A DNA stretch of 26,299 nt, from contig BFEA01000420.1 in assembly GCA_003427395.1 (NCBI GenBank), forward strand, positions 27,434-53,732, written 5' to 3'. This DNA is from Chara braunii (Eukaryota; Streptophyta; Charophyceae; Charales; Characeae). The notes beneath the pieces were generated by a model. That model was given only the letters and a program-made list of their open reading frames with translations, was not told where the DNA came from and searched no databases. Positions 8,867-17,633 of this stretch are shown here, piece after piece. Both the position numbers and the translations under genes were made by a program. Numbering within the stretch: the stretch's first letter is position 1; each line of letters begins with the position of its first letter.

Positions 8867-9217
8867 TGCAAGGAATATGAGTGTGAACGATATACAGGAA
8901 ACCAAGTTGTGAAATCACACAGATGTCCAGATAGTCGTGTCCAAGCAGAGAGTACAAAATGCACCGAGAAACCATCCATATAGAGCAATACAATGAAGTA
9001 ATGAGCCAATGTTCAAGCCCGTAGCCCACACCAACACAGTATCCAAGTCGCTCCTCTCTGTCTGGCGCCCAGCGCCCAGCCTACTCTGCCCGACTACCCT
9101 ACCTACAGCTGGTTCACGCAACAGGCTCACTTCGACTCTCGAAGACCAACGCACATGACTGTCAACTCCATACCCGACCTGTCTTCATGCACCAGGTACG
9201 TATCTCGTCACCCTCAA
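8867..9217 (-). mobile_element. Orphan LTR 3' portion (copia- or gypsy-like), left limit uncertain
   Basis: The LTR end is inferred from the CA dinucleotide (minus sense) three bases before the primer-binding site. About 110 bp upstream in the sense direction is a TATA-like CTCTATATGG (8975-8984), which fits a short R-U5. The sense start of the LTR is not resolved; the coordinate given is a guess within GC-rich DNA that extends to about 9.96 kb. No matching second LTR or polyprotein is visible below 8850, so only one end of the element remains, or the interior has been deleted. Confidence 0.45.
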
Positions 9218-10010
9218 TCAGACCTTGACTACCCCACACTGCACCTCCTTCCTTGAAGACCACCAGATTGCCCACTGTACCCCCTGGCGTCCAGCAGCCC
9301 AGCTATGGCTGCCTGAGCCCTGCTGCCCTGCAGCGCCCCACTTCACCACTACGCGCCCCGTCAGCGCCCTTGGCAGCAGCGCAGCATCAAGTGATAGCGC
9401 AGCAGCACTTCCGCATTGCCTGCACAGGCCAGAATGCCTGGCCTGGGCTGCCTCACTTCTTTTATGGAAGTTGCAGCCTTCTGGATGCTGCGTGTGGCCT
9501 GGCTGGAAGCTTCCAGTAGCTTCCGGTTGGGCCTCAGACCCTGCGCCCAGGCCCGAGACTACAGTTGAGGGCCTGGGCCCTTTACAGTTGGGCACGGCCT
9601 GAGTCTCCGGACTTGGGCTGTTTGCTGCATCTGCGCAGGGTTCCCAGGTAGGTGCATCAGCAGTACTGCTTTTGCAAAGGCCGATGGCCTGCTTCCCAAT
9701 GTATTGGCCCTGCTTTGTGTGTATGTGCCCACGTGCAATTGTCAAGGCCTGGGCCAAATGTATGACGCAGCTTTGTGAGGCTCATGCGTCTACCCAACCA
9801 TTGGCAACTGGCGTGCTGCGAGAGCCTGAATACCCACATATGGAAACGTCGAATTTTGCCTCTGACGAATATTCAGGCCTGCCTTCACTTAGGGCGGGAA
9901 CGCGGCTTGCTGGGGGCCTTAGTCTAGATCATGTGATGTCTGATAGGGCCCCTTGAGGGCTTGCTCCTCGCACTACGCACCTACGTAGAAGTGGAGGTAT
10001 GACCACATAC
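9218..10010. other. GC-rich, GGCCT-rich non-coding block
   Basis: Repeated CAGC, GGCCTG and CCCAGC motifs give overlapping open frames on both strands (for example 9225-9602 plus and 9218-9757 minus), none with recognisable protein. CTGGAAGCTTCCAG at 9503-9516 is a perfect 14-bp palindrome. The style resembles the U3 part of the LTR at 16.4-16.7 kb (GGCCTGAGT, CCCAGCGC), so it may be old LTR sequence. I cannot align them reliably by eye. Confidence 0.4.
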
Positions 10011-10096
10011 GCACTGATTGACAAAAAGGTGACGAAGTAATTAGTAATTACGGGACGCAGTGATTGACAAAAAGTTGACGAGTAATTACGGGACGC
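10011..10096. repeat. Two-copy tandem repeat of ~46 bp
   Basis: GCACTGATTGACAAAAAGGT at 10011 and GCAGTGATTGACAAAAAGTT at 10057 begin two copies that both end in GTAATTACGGGACGCAG. The first copy has a small internal duplication of the GTAATTA motif. Confidence 0.85.
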
Positions 10097-10377
10097 AGGG
10101 TAAAAATGGGGACGAAAGAGGAAAACGTAAGGTGAAGATGGGGATCAAGGGCCAAGTAAAATAGGAAAAGCAAAACAATGAGTAGTGCGACATGCAATGC
10201 AAGGAACGTTACACCTATGAGAAAGGTGGATCTGTAGATGAGGCAGAAGTATGGTATGTACTGTTAAGGTGGACTTGAGGAACAATATTACCACGTAGTA
10301 CGGAGCCTGAGCGATTCTAGGCTCAGGAGATACAGGAAACAGAGGAGCTTAAAACCTGACAATAGAAAATCATGTCG

Positions 10378-10480
10378 TAAAGGACAAAGGGAAGGGGAGA
10401 GAGAGGAATAGGGATGGGAAGGAGGAGGGGAGAGAGGCAGTAAGAGGGATGGGAAGGAGGTTGCGGATGGGATGGGAGCT
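10378..10480. repeat. Polypurine tract with a duplicated segment
   Basis: A nearly pure A/G stretch. AGGGATGGGAAGGAGG occurs at 10410-10425 and again at 10445-10460. Long polypurine/polypyrimidine tracts can form triplex DNA. Confidence 0.8.
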
Positions 10481-11327
10481 GGGACCAGACTGGGATACAC
10501 TAGCAAGTGCCTGCAGTGAGAAAGCTGTAGCGACTGGGTATGATTGGCAGTCTCCCAGCTACAGGCAATCATTGCAATCACTTGCCATCACTTGCTTGAC
10601 TTCTGGATGCACAAATTGTTCATTCTGCTTGCTGGTGATAAGCAACCCGGCTGCCGCCCCTAAGAATAGAAGGGGCACTTGTGCGTGTGGGTGCAAAAAT
10701 AAAAATCCTGCCTCATCAATAAGCCCCCGAAATGGATGTGCTGATGGCCTTGGAAAAGCCAACGAACAAGGGTACTGATGAGGGGAAGGATAACATGCAG
10801 TATGTCCTCCGGCAATGGTGTGCACGTGTGTACCATTTGGCAGGCGAAGAAAGGGGAGAACAACGGACATTCCTGCCTTCCAGTTGCATTCCAAAATTAC
10901 TAGTCCTTTGTTGGAAAAGCCTGTTTCATATCAGACAAAGTTAACGGGTTCTTCTGAAAGTTCTGATCTTTCCTGCCAAAGGACCCATTCGCCTCTGAGC
11001 GTGGGACTCTGGCACTCATAGCTGAACGGCTGAGCCAAACACCAAAAGATTCAAACAGGTCAGTACAGGTACAGGTCTGGAGCAAAGAGTACCCGGCCTT
11101 TTTTACTTCCGTGCATGCTTTTATAAGAGGGTAGTCGCAGACCGTTAAGTCTGGGATGTACAGGGCCGGGGCCTTGCGTTTGCAGTGTACCACATGCACG
11201 GGTCTGACTCAGAAATACATTGAATGAAATCTGCCTTAAGCACTGGACCCGTAACAAAGTTGAGGAAGGTTCTTTTTTTTTTAAAAAGGCACGCAACACG
11301 ACACACCCTTCTTCCTCCCCCCATTTC
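10481..11327. other. Spacer, no gene recognised
   Basis: Several short overlapping frames on both strands, none with protein-like motifs that I recognise. There is a short T-run at about 11273-11282. No repeat or RNA gene was seen. Confidence 0.5.
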
Positions 11328-11348
11328 CTTCTTCTTCTTCTTCTTCTT
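11328..11348. repeat. CTT trinucleotide microsatellite
   Basis: About seven CTT units, next to C- and T-rich flanks. Confidence 0.9.
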
Positions 11349-11420
11349 GGCACATATGGGTGCACTGGTGTGTGTTTGTGTGTGAGAGAGACAGAGAGTG
11401 GCAAGCGACCCATTCCCAGT

Positions 11421-11448
11421 CCCTCCCCTCCCCTCCCCTCCCCTCCCC
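11421..11448. repeat. TCCCC pentanucleotide repeat
   Basis: Five to six tandem CCCTC-type units. The opposite strand is a run of GGGGA repeats with quadruplex potential. Confidence 0.9.
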
Positions 11449-11902
11449 GCAGCATCTCTCCTCCCCCCTCTTTCTTTCCCTGCTGCCTGCCCTCTTCCCC
11501 CTGTCAAGCGACCTCCCTGCCTTCAACCACAACCGCGCATGGGCCCAGTCATAACTGCCATGTGGGAATGCTCTCAATAAAATTCGACCGACTCTAGCAC
11601 AACGTGGTGGCCAGATGCATCCCCAGGGTCACAAAAAGGAAAAAATGGCCTGCCCTGGCCCTGGCCCGACATGGCCTATGACAAACTTTCTTGCCGGCCT
11701 GAGTCTGTTTATCATTCAAAACTCAGACCGCAACAAAACTACAAAAACAAGTTAAACTTTCCATTGCATATAAAAACTCTATTTTTGACATGGCCTTAGT
11801 TACCTAAAAAAGAAAAGAAGAAAAAGACCAGAGACTCCCTGAAGTGTACAACAGAAACGAAAAAGCTATACATCAATATGATTAAAATAAGCATGACTGT
11901 GC

Positions 11903-12002
11903 GAGAGAGAGAGAGAGAGTGTGTGTGTGTGTGTGTGNNNNNNNNNNNNNNNNNNNNNNNNNNNNNNNNNNNNNNNNNNNNNNNNNNNNNNNNNNNNNNN
12001 NN

Positions 12003-12063
<61 letters not shown>
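11903..12063. repeat. GA and GT microsatellites flanking a 65-base gap
   Basis: GA repeats (11903-11919) and GT repeats (11919-11937) are followed by 65 Ns (11938-12002), then by GA repeats to 12063. The gap replaces an unresolved part of a compound dinucleotide array, so its true length is unknown. Confidence 0.97.
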
Positions 12064-12064
<1 letters not shown>

Positions 12065-13002
12065 CAGACAGACACACAGAGACAAATGGATAGGCAGGAA
12101 GACTGTGACAGAGAGATGGAAAAAGGGAGATACTGAAAAAGATGGACCAACAGACTGGCAGATCAAGGACAAGACAAAGGGAGAGGGACAGTTTCATAGA
12201 GGGCTAACCCTCCTACTGATGTTCTGCACTTGTTTAAATTATTACGATTTGTTGCTTCTGCACACCTTTCCATCTGCAATGCAAATCTCCACAATCTCAT
12301 GCTCTTTGTGAAAATGGCGGCACAATGTACTGCCTTCTGGGCTTTCTTTCCATCATGAGATCCATCAACAAACTATAGCACTACCAAACGGCCTCATAAT
12401 TTAGACCTAGAGAAAAACAGGAAGAAAGAGGAGTGCAGCTATGGAAGAGGACGAGGGAGGAAGAGGTACAGTCCACTTTACCAAGTACCTGGAATGGATA
12501 AAATTGCTGGTTCCTGCGAGTTCTATGACTGATAACGGTGTTTCCAATAGGACCATTACCACCTTTGCAAGGGCAACACCAAATGCACTACTAGTACTGC
12601 TAGTGGCACTACTGCCATGGCGGCCATGGCCACGGTCTTAGTACCTTTGTGTTGCCTACCTTGCTAATATTGCTACGGCTGCAGTCATGCATGCATGGCC
12701 AGGATTCCTGAAATATAGGATCCTGCTTCCCACCTTAAACGAGGATACAGGACCAAGAAAGCAGAAATAAATTAAAGACCATGAATAATAGAGTTGAAAT
12801 ACAGAGGGTTATTATGCTTTTCTGCTTTATATTGAAGCCCCCACCATGCATTTACGAACTAAGCTCAAACTACTTTCCTTTACGTTAGAGTGTCTCATCA
12901 CAGACCTCTATATCTCCTCATTTCTCGCCTTCGGGCCTTTGCCCATGCGGTCATGCCGTGCTTCTCCCATACACACTTGTCATCATTCTCCCCTTCTTTA
13001 TA
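12064..13002. other. Spacer, no gene recognised
   Basis: No credible coding frame. Overlapping CCATGG and GGCCATGGCC palindromes occur at about 12615-12632. Nothing else stands out. Confidence 0.5.
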
Positions 13003-13048
13003 AATATCACTAAAGGCTCTTCAATATCACTAAAGGCTCTTCAATATC
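13003..13048. repeat. Exact tandem duplication of a 20-bp unit
   Basis: AATATCACTAAAGGCTCTTC is present twice without a mismatch (13003-13022, 13023-13042), followed by the first six bases of a third copy. The identity points to a recent replication-slippage event. Confidence 0.95.
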
Positions 13049-13273
13049 TGAACAGCTGAATGTTATTCACCTTCTTTATACCAGATGTTTCTCAACTGGT
13101 AACCACAATATGCACGCGGTCTGCAGCATTGCGCTCTTAAACTGCCGTCTACAGCACAGTGAGCACACCCCTTCACGGGAGCTTTAGTGGACTCAAAAGT
13201 TCACGAGTACACACCGTTGCAGTATTCCTTCGCCCTAAAACGAGACCAATCCCTGTCCCAGCGATAATGACAG

Positions 13274-15410
13274 TTAACGGCACTGCCCATTACAGCACTC
13301 CCGTCCTTTCCCACAGTGCAAGTTCGTGCAGCAACGCCTGCATGATCCTCCACAGCAGTAGCAGCCCTTGTGGCAATCCCCATCAGTGCAACACATTTTG
13401 CACTTCCCCTTGCAGCACCTGGCGCCTCGTTGACACAGTCTGACATTGCAGCACCTAGGACCATCACAACACTGGGCATACTTGCAAACTCCCCTACATC
13501 AGATCTGTCTACTTCTACAGTGACCATTCCTGCAGCATGCGTTGCACACTCCCTTGCAGCATCTGGTTCCCGGGCGACATTTCTTTCTGTTGCAGCAGCG
13601 CGGGTCCGAAGGGCAGCATGAGCCAAGTCAAAACTTTCCCGAACAGCACACCTTCCCCTGCCCACAGTCGGTGGCTTTGCAGCAAGCCTTGCACACTCCA
13701 TTACAGCATCCGGTGCCTGCGGGGCATGTCTTTCCATTGCAGCAGCCCAGGTCCAAAGGGCAGCATGAGCCCGCTCAGCACTTTCCCCCACAGCACACCT
13801 TCCCCTTTCCGCAGTCGGTGGCTTCGCAGCAGTCCTTGCTCACTCCATTGCAGCATCTAGTGCCTGCGGGACATGTCTTTCCACTGCAGCATCCTTGGTC
13901 CTCTGTGCAGCACGTGCCGGACATGCACAGTCCTCCGCAGCAGACCTTCCCTACTCCGCAGTCCGTGGTAGCACAGCAGGCCTTGCCTACTCCAGCGCAG
14001 CATTTGGTCCCGGCAGTGCATGACACTCTGTCGCAGCATTCTTCGTCCCCTGGAGAGCACGTGCCAGAGATGCACTGTCCCCCCCAGCAGACCTTCCCTT
14101 CTCCGCAGTCAGTGGTGGCACAGTAGGCCTTGCCCACTCCAGCGCAGCATTTAGTCCCGGCAGCACATGTCACTCCGTCTCATCATCCTTCGTCCTCTGA
14201 GCAGCGTGTACCAAACATGCACTGTCCTCCGCAGCCGACCTTCTGTTCTCCGCAGTCCACGGTAGGACAGCAGGCCTTGCCCACTCCAGGGCAACATTTG
14301 GTCCCGGCAGCGCATGTAACTCCGGCGCAGCATCCCTCGTCCTCTGGGCAGCACGTACCAGACATGCACTTTCCTTCGCAGCAGACCTTCCCTTCTCTGC
14401 AGTCCGTGGTAGCACAGCAGGCCTTGCACACTCCAGCGCAGCATTTGGTGCCGGCAGCTCATGTCACTCCGTCGCAGCATCCTTTGTCCTCTGGGCAGCA
14501 GGTGCCAGACATGCACTGTCCTCCGCAGCAGACCTTCCCTTCTCCGCAGTCTGTGGTAGTGCAGCAGGCCTTGCACACTCCAGCACAACATTTGGTACTG
14601 GCAGCACATGTCACTCCAGCGCAGCATCCCTCTTCCTCTGGGCAGCATATGCCAGACATGCACTTTCCTCTGCAGCAGACCTTCCCTTCTCCGCAGTCTG
14701 TGGTAGCGCTGCACGCCTTGCACACTCCAGTGCAATATTTGGGCCCGGCGGCGCAAGTGACTCCATCGCAGCATCCCTCATCCTCTGGGCAGCACGTCCC
14801 AGACACGCACTGCCCTCCACATCAGACCTTCCCTTCTCCGCAGTCCGCAGTAGCGCAGAAGACCTTGCACACTCCAGCGCAGTTTTTGGGCTCGGCAGCG
14901 CAAGTCACTTCTTCGCAGCATCCGTCGTCCTCTGGGCAGCACGTTCCAGACATGCACTGCCCAACGCAGCAGACCTTTCCTTCACCGTAGTCAGCGGTAG
15001 CGCAGCAGGCCTTGCACACTCCAGCGCAGCATTTGGTCCCGGCAGCTCAGGTCACTCCATTGCAGCATCCCTCATCCTCTGGGCATCACGTGCCAGACAT
15101 GCACTGCCCTCCGCAGCAGATGATCCCTTCTCCTTAGTAGGCGGTAGCGCAGCAGGCCTTGCACACTCCAGAGCAGCGTTTGGTCCCGGCAGTGCAAGTC
15201 ACTCCGTCGCAGCATCCCTCGGAGCAGCACGTGCCAGACATGCACTGCCCTCAGCAGCAGACAATACGTTCTCCGCAGTCGGCGGTAGCGCAGCAAGCCT
15301 TGCACACTCCAGCGCAGCATTTGGTCCCGACAATGCAAGTCACTCCGTCGGAGCATCCCTTGTCCTCGGCGCAGCACGTGCCAGACATGCACTGCCCTCT
15401 GCATTAGACC
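13274..15410 (-). pseudogene. Tandem-repeat cysteine-rich protein gene, frame preserved but with 12 in-frame stops
   Basis: Read on the minus strand, one phase runs from about 15410 to a TAA at 13274-13276. It consists of about 14 units of 147 bp (49 codons). A typical unit has CC-x4-C-x5-CC-x4-C-x2-CC-x4-C-x5-CC-x3-C-x3-CC, with recognisable strings CAAGTKCCAGVCKACC and DCGEGKVCCGGQCMSGTCC; roughly 14 of 49 residues are Cys. The last three or four units (13274-13770) diverge at most positions but keep the Cys spacing, so this is the strand once selected for coding. Stops: TGA at 13499, 13628, 13775, 14180, 14183, 14459, 14822, 15047, 15086 and 15251; TAA at 15134 and 15404. Nine stand where other units have Cys. 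The only indel seen is an in-frame 6-base loss near 15220. The pattern recalls disulfide-rich modules (granulin, Dickkopf-type or STIG1-type) and would suit a secreted or wall protein, but I cannot assign a family. No signal peptide or start codon is clear; the upstream boundary near 15410 could be an exon edge. Confidence 0.6.
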
Positions 15411-15879
15411 TTCTGTTACATGCCCAGTTGGGCGATGTACATATAAACCGAGGATCCGCAATGTGATGAAAAGGACTGAATGGACAATGCAGTGCAAGTA
15501 GAATCTCAATAAGCGGTGTACATCCTGATACATACAAAATGGTGTGTTATAGCGCAGTGGAAGATTTAGATACAAGTCCTGACCTGATCGGGACTGACCT
15601 CTTTCACATAGTACAAGATAGCGAAGCAGAATGCTAGAATACTAATGACTAGCCCAATCAACGTTTCAACGCAGACCGCACATACATCATTCTCATCACA
15701 CGTCTGAAGGGGGGCCTGGCGCTAAACACAAGAAGAAGGTGGCAGGTCCAGATCATGCACAGACGAAGAGGAGGGGATCAGACGGAGAAGAGAAGGAGAG
15801 AGATGGGAAAGCCGTCAACACCAAGTCTCGTTATGAGTCCCAACTAATCCCTTGCCGAAATGTCTGAAGTCCAATGTCG
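15411..15879. other. Spacer between Cys-rich array and LTR
   Basis: No gene recognised. If the LTR at 15894-16731 also served as a 5' LTR, this stretch would be its leader in the minus direction, but no gag-like frame follows. It could equally hold the first exon or promoter of the Cys-rich gene. Confidence 0.4.
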
Positions 15880-15892
15880 TGTCTGGATCCAA
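15880..15892 (-). other. Possible degenerate primer-binding site
   Basis: Directly beyond the LTR end the minus strand reads TTTGGATCCAGAC, starting with TGG two bases after the LTR's CA. It is only a loose match to the initiator-Met site (TTTGGTATCAGAGC). A primer-binding site is expected after a 5' LTR, not after a 3' LTR, so this may be chance. Confidence 0.25.
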
Positions 15893-16348
15893 ATGTCACC
15901 AAGCTCTCTCTTTCCCTCTCATAGTCTGCTGATGCAGTGAAGTCAGATAACGAGAGGGTGAGAGGGAGATGGTGGACTGAGAAGAGGAAGAAGAAGAACT
16001 CTCTCTCTCTCTCCTATGCCAGGTACTAACCTGTGAATGTGGCACTGTGCTGCAGGTACCTCGAAGACGAAGCTGGAGCGATGGCGCTGCAGGTAAGTCC
16101 CTCTGGCCTCTGCCCAATCTCTCTCTCGCTAGTACTACTCTAACTGCAATGGCGCCCAGCGCTGAGGACTACAGCTAACGCTACTAGCACCCAGCGCTGA
16201 AAACTAATGCTAACGCTACTACTCCTCCTGCAACGCTCCTCCAGAGTGCTGCTGTCGAATCCTGAAGACTACCTCCTGCCTCCTGAACTGCACGTGAAGT
16301 GCCTGGGAAGTACCTAGGAACTACCTGCCTCATGCAGGGCGAGCCAGT

Positions 16349-16357
16349 CTTATATAG
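16349..16357 (-). promoter_or_regulatory. TATA box of the LTR promoter
   Basis: CTATATAAG on the minus strand, set in GC-rich U3 sequence. Its orientation matches the gag-pol remnant and its distance from the LTR start is normal for an LTR promoter. Confidence 0.55.
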
Positions 16358-16585
16358 TGCTGGCCCGTCCAGGAGGCTGCTCTTGCCAATGCCAAAACGT
16401 GCCAGACCCTGGGGTTGAAGCTCAAACAAAGGTTGTCTTGAAACTAGGCCAAGAATAGCCTGAGCTAAAACCCTGGTCTGGTGCCTGAGTTTCAGGGCGG
16501 GTCGAACTGATGAGCATTTAAAAATGGCCCTCAGTTTCAGGCTGAAAATACTCAGGGCCGGAAAGACCCTGATTTAGCCTGAAAC

Positions 16586-16690
16586 GACACAGGGCCTGTA
16601 GGCCCTTGTTTTCAAGCTTTCAGGATGAAACAACACGGGGCCTGTAGGCCCTTGTTTTCTGGCTTGCAGGCTGAAAACAACACGGGGCTA
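16586..16690. repeat. ~47-bp tandem repeat in LTR U3
   Basis: Two full units (about 16586-16633 and 16634-16680) and the start of a third share CACRGGGCCTGTAGGCCC, CTTGTTTT and AGGMTGAAA. Each full unit contains the near-palindrome GGGCCTGTAGGCCC. More degenerate relatives extend to the left (about 16490-16585). Confidence 0.8.
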
Positions 16691-16731
16691 AAAATGGCCC
16701 GTCCAGCCTGTTGCAGGCACAGCATGTAACA

Positions 16732-16743
16732 CCCCCCCCTCCT
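16732..16743 (-). other. Polypurine tract (plus-strand priming site of the element)
   Basis: In the minus sense AAGGAGGGGGGG lies directly between the end of the integrase remnant (stop at 16751) and the TGTTACA start of the 3' LTR, the expected position for the polypurine tract of an LTR retrotransposon. Confidence 0.75.
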
Positions 16744-16750
16744 TATGAAG

Positions 16751-17215
16751 TCAAGCCGGGACAAGGGCGAAGCTGACGATCTGAAGGTGGAACTTGGATG
16801 CGGGTGCGACATGGAGCCGAAGATACCGGCTTGCTTTGCATCTTGCGTTCGAGGTGTAGTACGCAAAGTGTACCAAGTAGGCGAGCCAAACTTGGCTTGA
16901 GAGATGAGCCTCATCATTCGATGAGCGCCAAATTGAACCAAAAATCGAACATAAACCGAGTGTCACGGTTGCAGGCGATTTCCTTGAGGTAACCCTTGGT
17001 TCAAATCCAACCGGCGTGAAGAACCTCGGCCAATTCCTGTGCCTTGGCAGATATCGGCAAGGCAAAAACATTGAGAACTTGGTGAGTCGGTCGACCACCG
17101 TAACGACTCACCGTACGGACGATGGTTGCGGGGTTTGCAGCGTCGGCAAACCTCCCATGACTCGCAATAGCGTGTGACGTCCCCGAGAAGGCCGAGCCAT
17201 CAAAAGCGCTCGCGA
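16751..17215 (-). pseudogene. Integrase remnant of Ty3/gypsy pol
   Basis: This minus-strand remnant is split over several phases. A zinc-binding segment reads WLGLLGDVTRYC, then ESWEVCRRCKPRN (about 17110-17205). Its second expected Cys is Trp and a TGA precedes it. The core opens with VVDRLTKFSMFLPC near 17098, changes phase, continues AKAQELAEVLHAGWI, meets a TGA at 16998-17000, then reads KGYLKEIACNRDTRF. In the family the last motif is normally (S/C)DRDTRF; here the catalytic Asp position is Asn. The C-terminal part (RYLRLHVAPASKFH) ends at a TGA at 16751, just before the polypurine tract. The protein would have inserted cDNA into the host genome; it is plainly inactive. Confidence 0.75.
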
Positions 17216-17633
17216 AGTCGATGCACAATCGTAGATCCTTGTCCTTCTTCCGTACGACGAGAACTGGCAATCCGTACGGAGAGCTACTAGGGCGGATCCA
17301 ACCCTTGTCCAACAAGTCATTGAGTTGCGCGCGAAGGACCGTAAGCTCCTCTTCGCTCATGCGATAAATGCAACCTTTCGGCGGCACGACACCGTCCTCA
17401 AGAATGATCTCATGAGAAATCGGCCGATCCGGCACCACACCGGTAGGTGACTCGAAGATGTCGACGAACTCGTCAAGCAACCGCACCACACGGGGGTCCG
17501 AAGACAAGTCCATGGGTGAAGACTCGGCTACTGCGATGGTCTGTAGGAAGCATAGGCCGATTTCGTCGGGTTGCTCGTAAGAACAAGTAGCCCGGAATGA
17601 CTTGGCCATCACCACTTGGCACCGAATCGAAGC
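17205..17633 (-). pseudogene. Truncated reverse transcriptase (N-terminal part only)
   Basis: The minus-strand frame holds a pro-RT linker (KSFRATCSYEQPDEIGLCFL), then LLDEFVDIFESPTGVVPDRP, YRMSEEELTVLRAQL, DKGWIRPSSSPYG and VRKKDKDLRLCIDF. These are the classic finger-domain motifs of Ty3/gypsy reverse transcriptase. Homology stops directly after CIDF near 17214, where the family continues with Y/F-R-K-L-N. The palm with the YxDD active site, RNase H and the start of integrase are missing. Integrase sequence follows at once, so an internal deletion of probably more than 1 kb has joined the two. The frame is the same as that of the protease, with one TGA (17634-17636) between them. Confidence 0.85.

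Larger units (their letters stand above)
15894..16731 (-). mobile_element. LTR of the Ty3/gypsy remnant (about 838 bp)
   Basis: In the minus sense the LTR starts TGTTACATGC immediately after the polypurine tract at 16731 and is inferred to end GGTGACA at 15894. The ends form the short imperfect inverted pair TGTTAC/GTGACA with TG...CA termini. A TATA box (CTATATAAG) lies at 16349-16357, giving a U3 of about 375 bp and a long R-U5. The U3 carries a tandem repeat (16586-16690). A CT-rich stretch sits at about 15996-16013. The 3' boundary is inferred, since no second LTR is present to compare. Confidence 0.6.

Noticed and set aside
9218-9757. 179-codon minus-strand and 125-codon plus-strand frames in the GC-rich block
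   Set aside because: Both strands are open simultaneously because of GC-rich, stop-poor DNA; no protein motif is recognised.
13201-13791. 196-codon minus-strand Ala/Arg-rich frame
   Set aside because: It is an out-of-phase reading of the last Cys-rich units; the Cys phase explains the sequence better.
14130-14990. 286-codon plus-strand frame rich in His, Pro and Gln
   Set aside because: It is antisense to the Cys-rich units with aligned codon positions, is interrupted by TAG and TGA in the diverged units, and shows no conservation independent of the Cys phase.
13274-15410. 147-bp unit length equals the DNA length of a nucleosome core
   Set aside because: The length is set by 49 codons of the protein repeat; I see no phasing signal to suggest more than coincidence.
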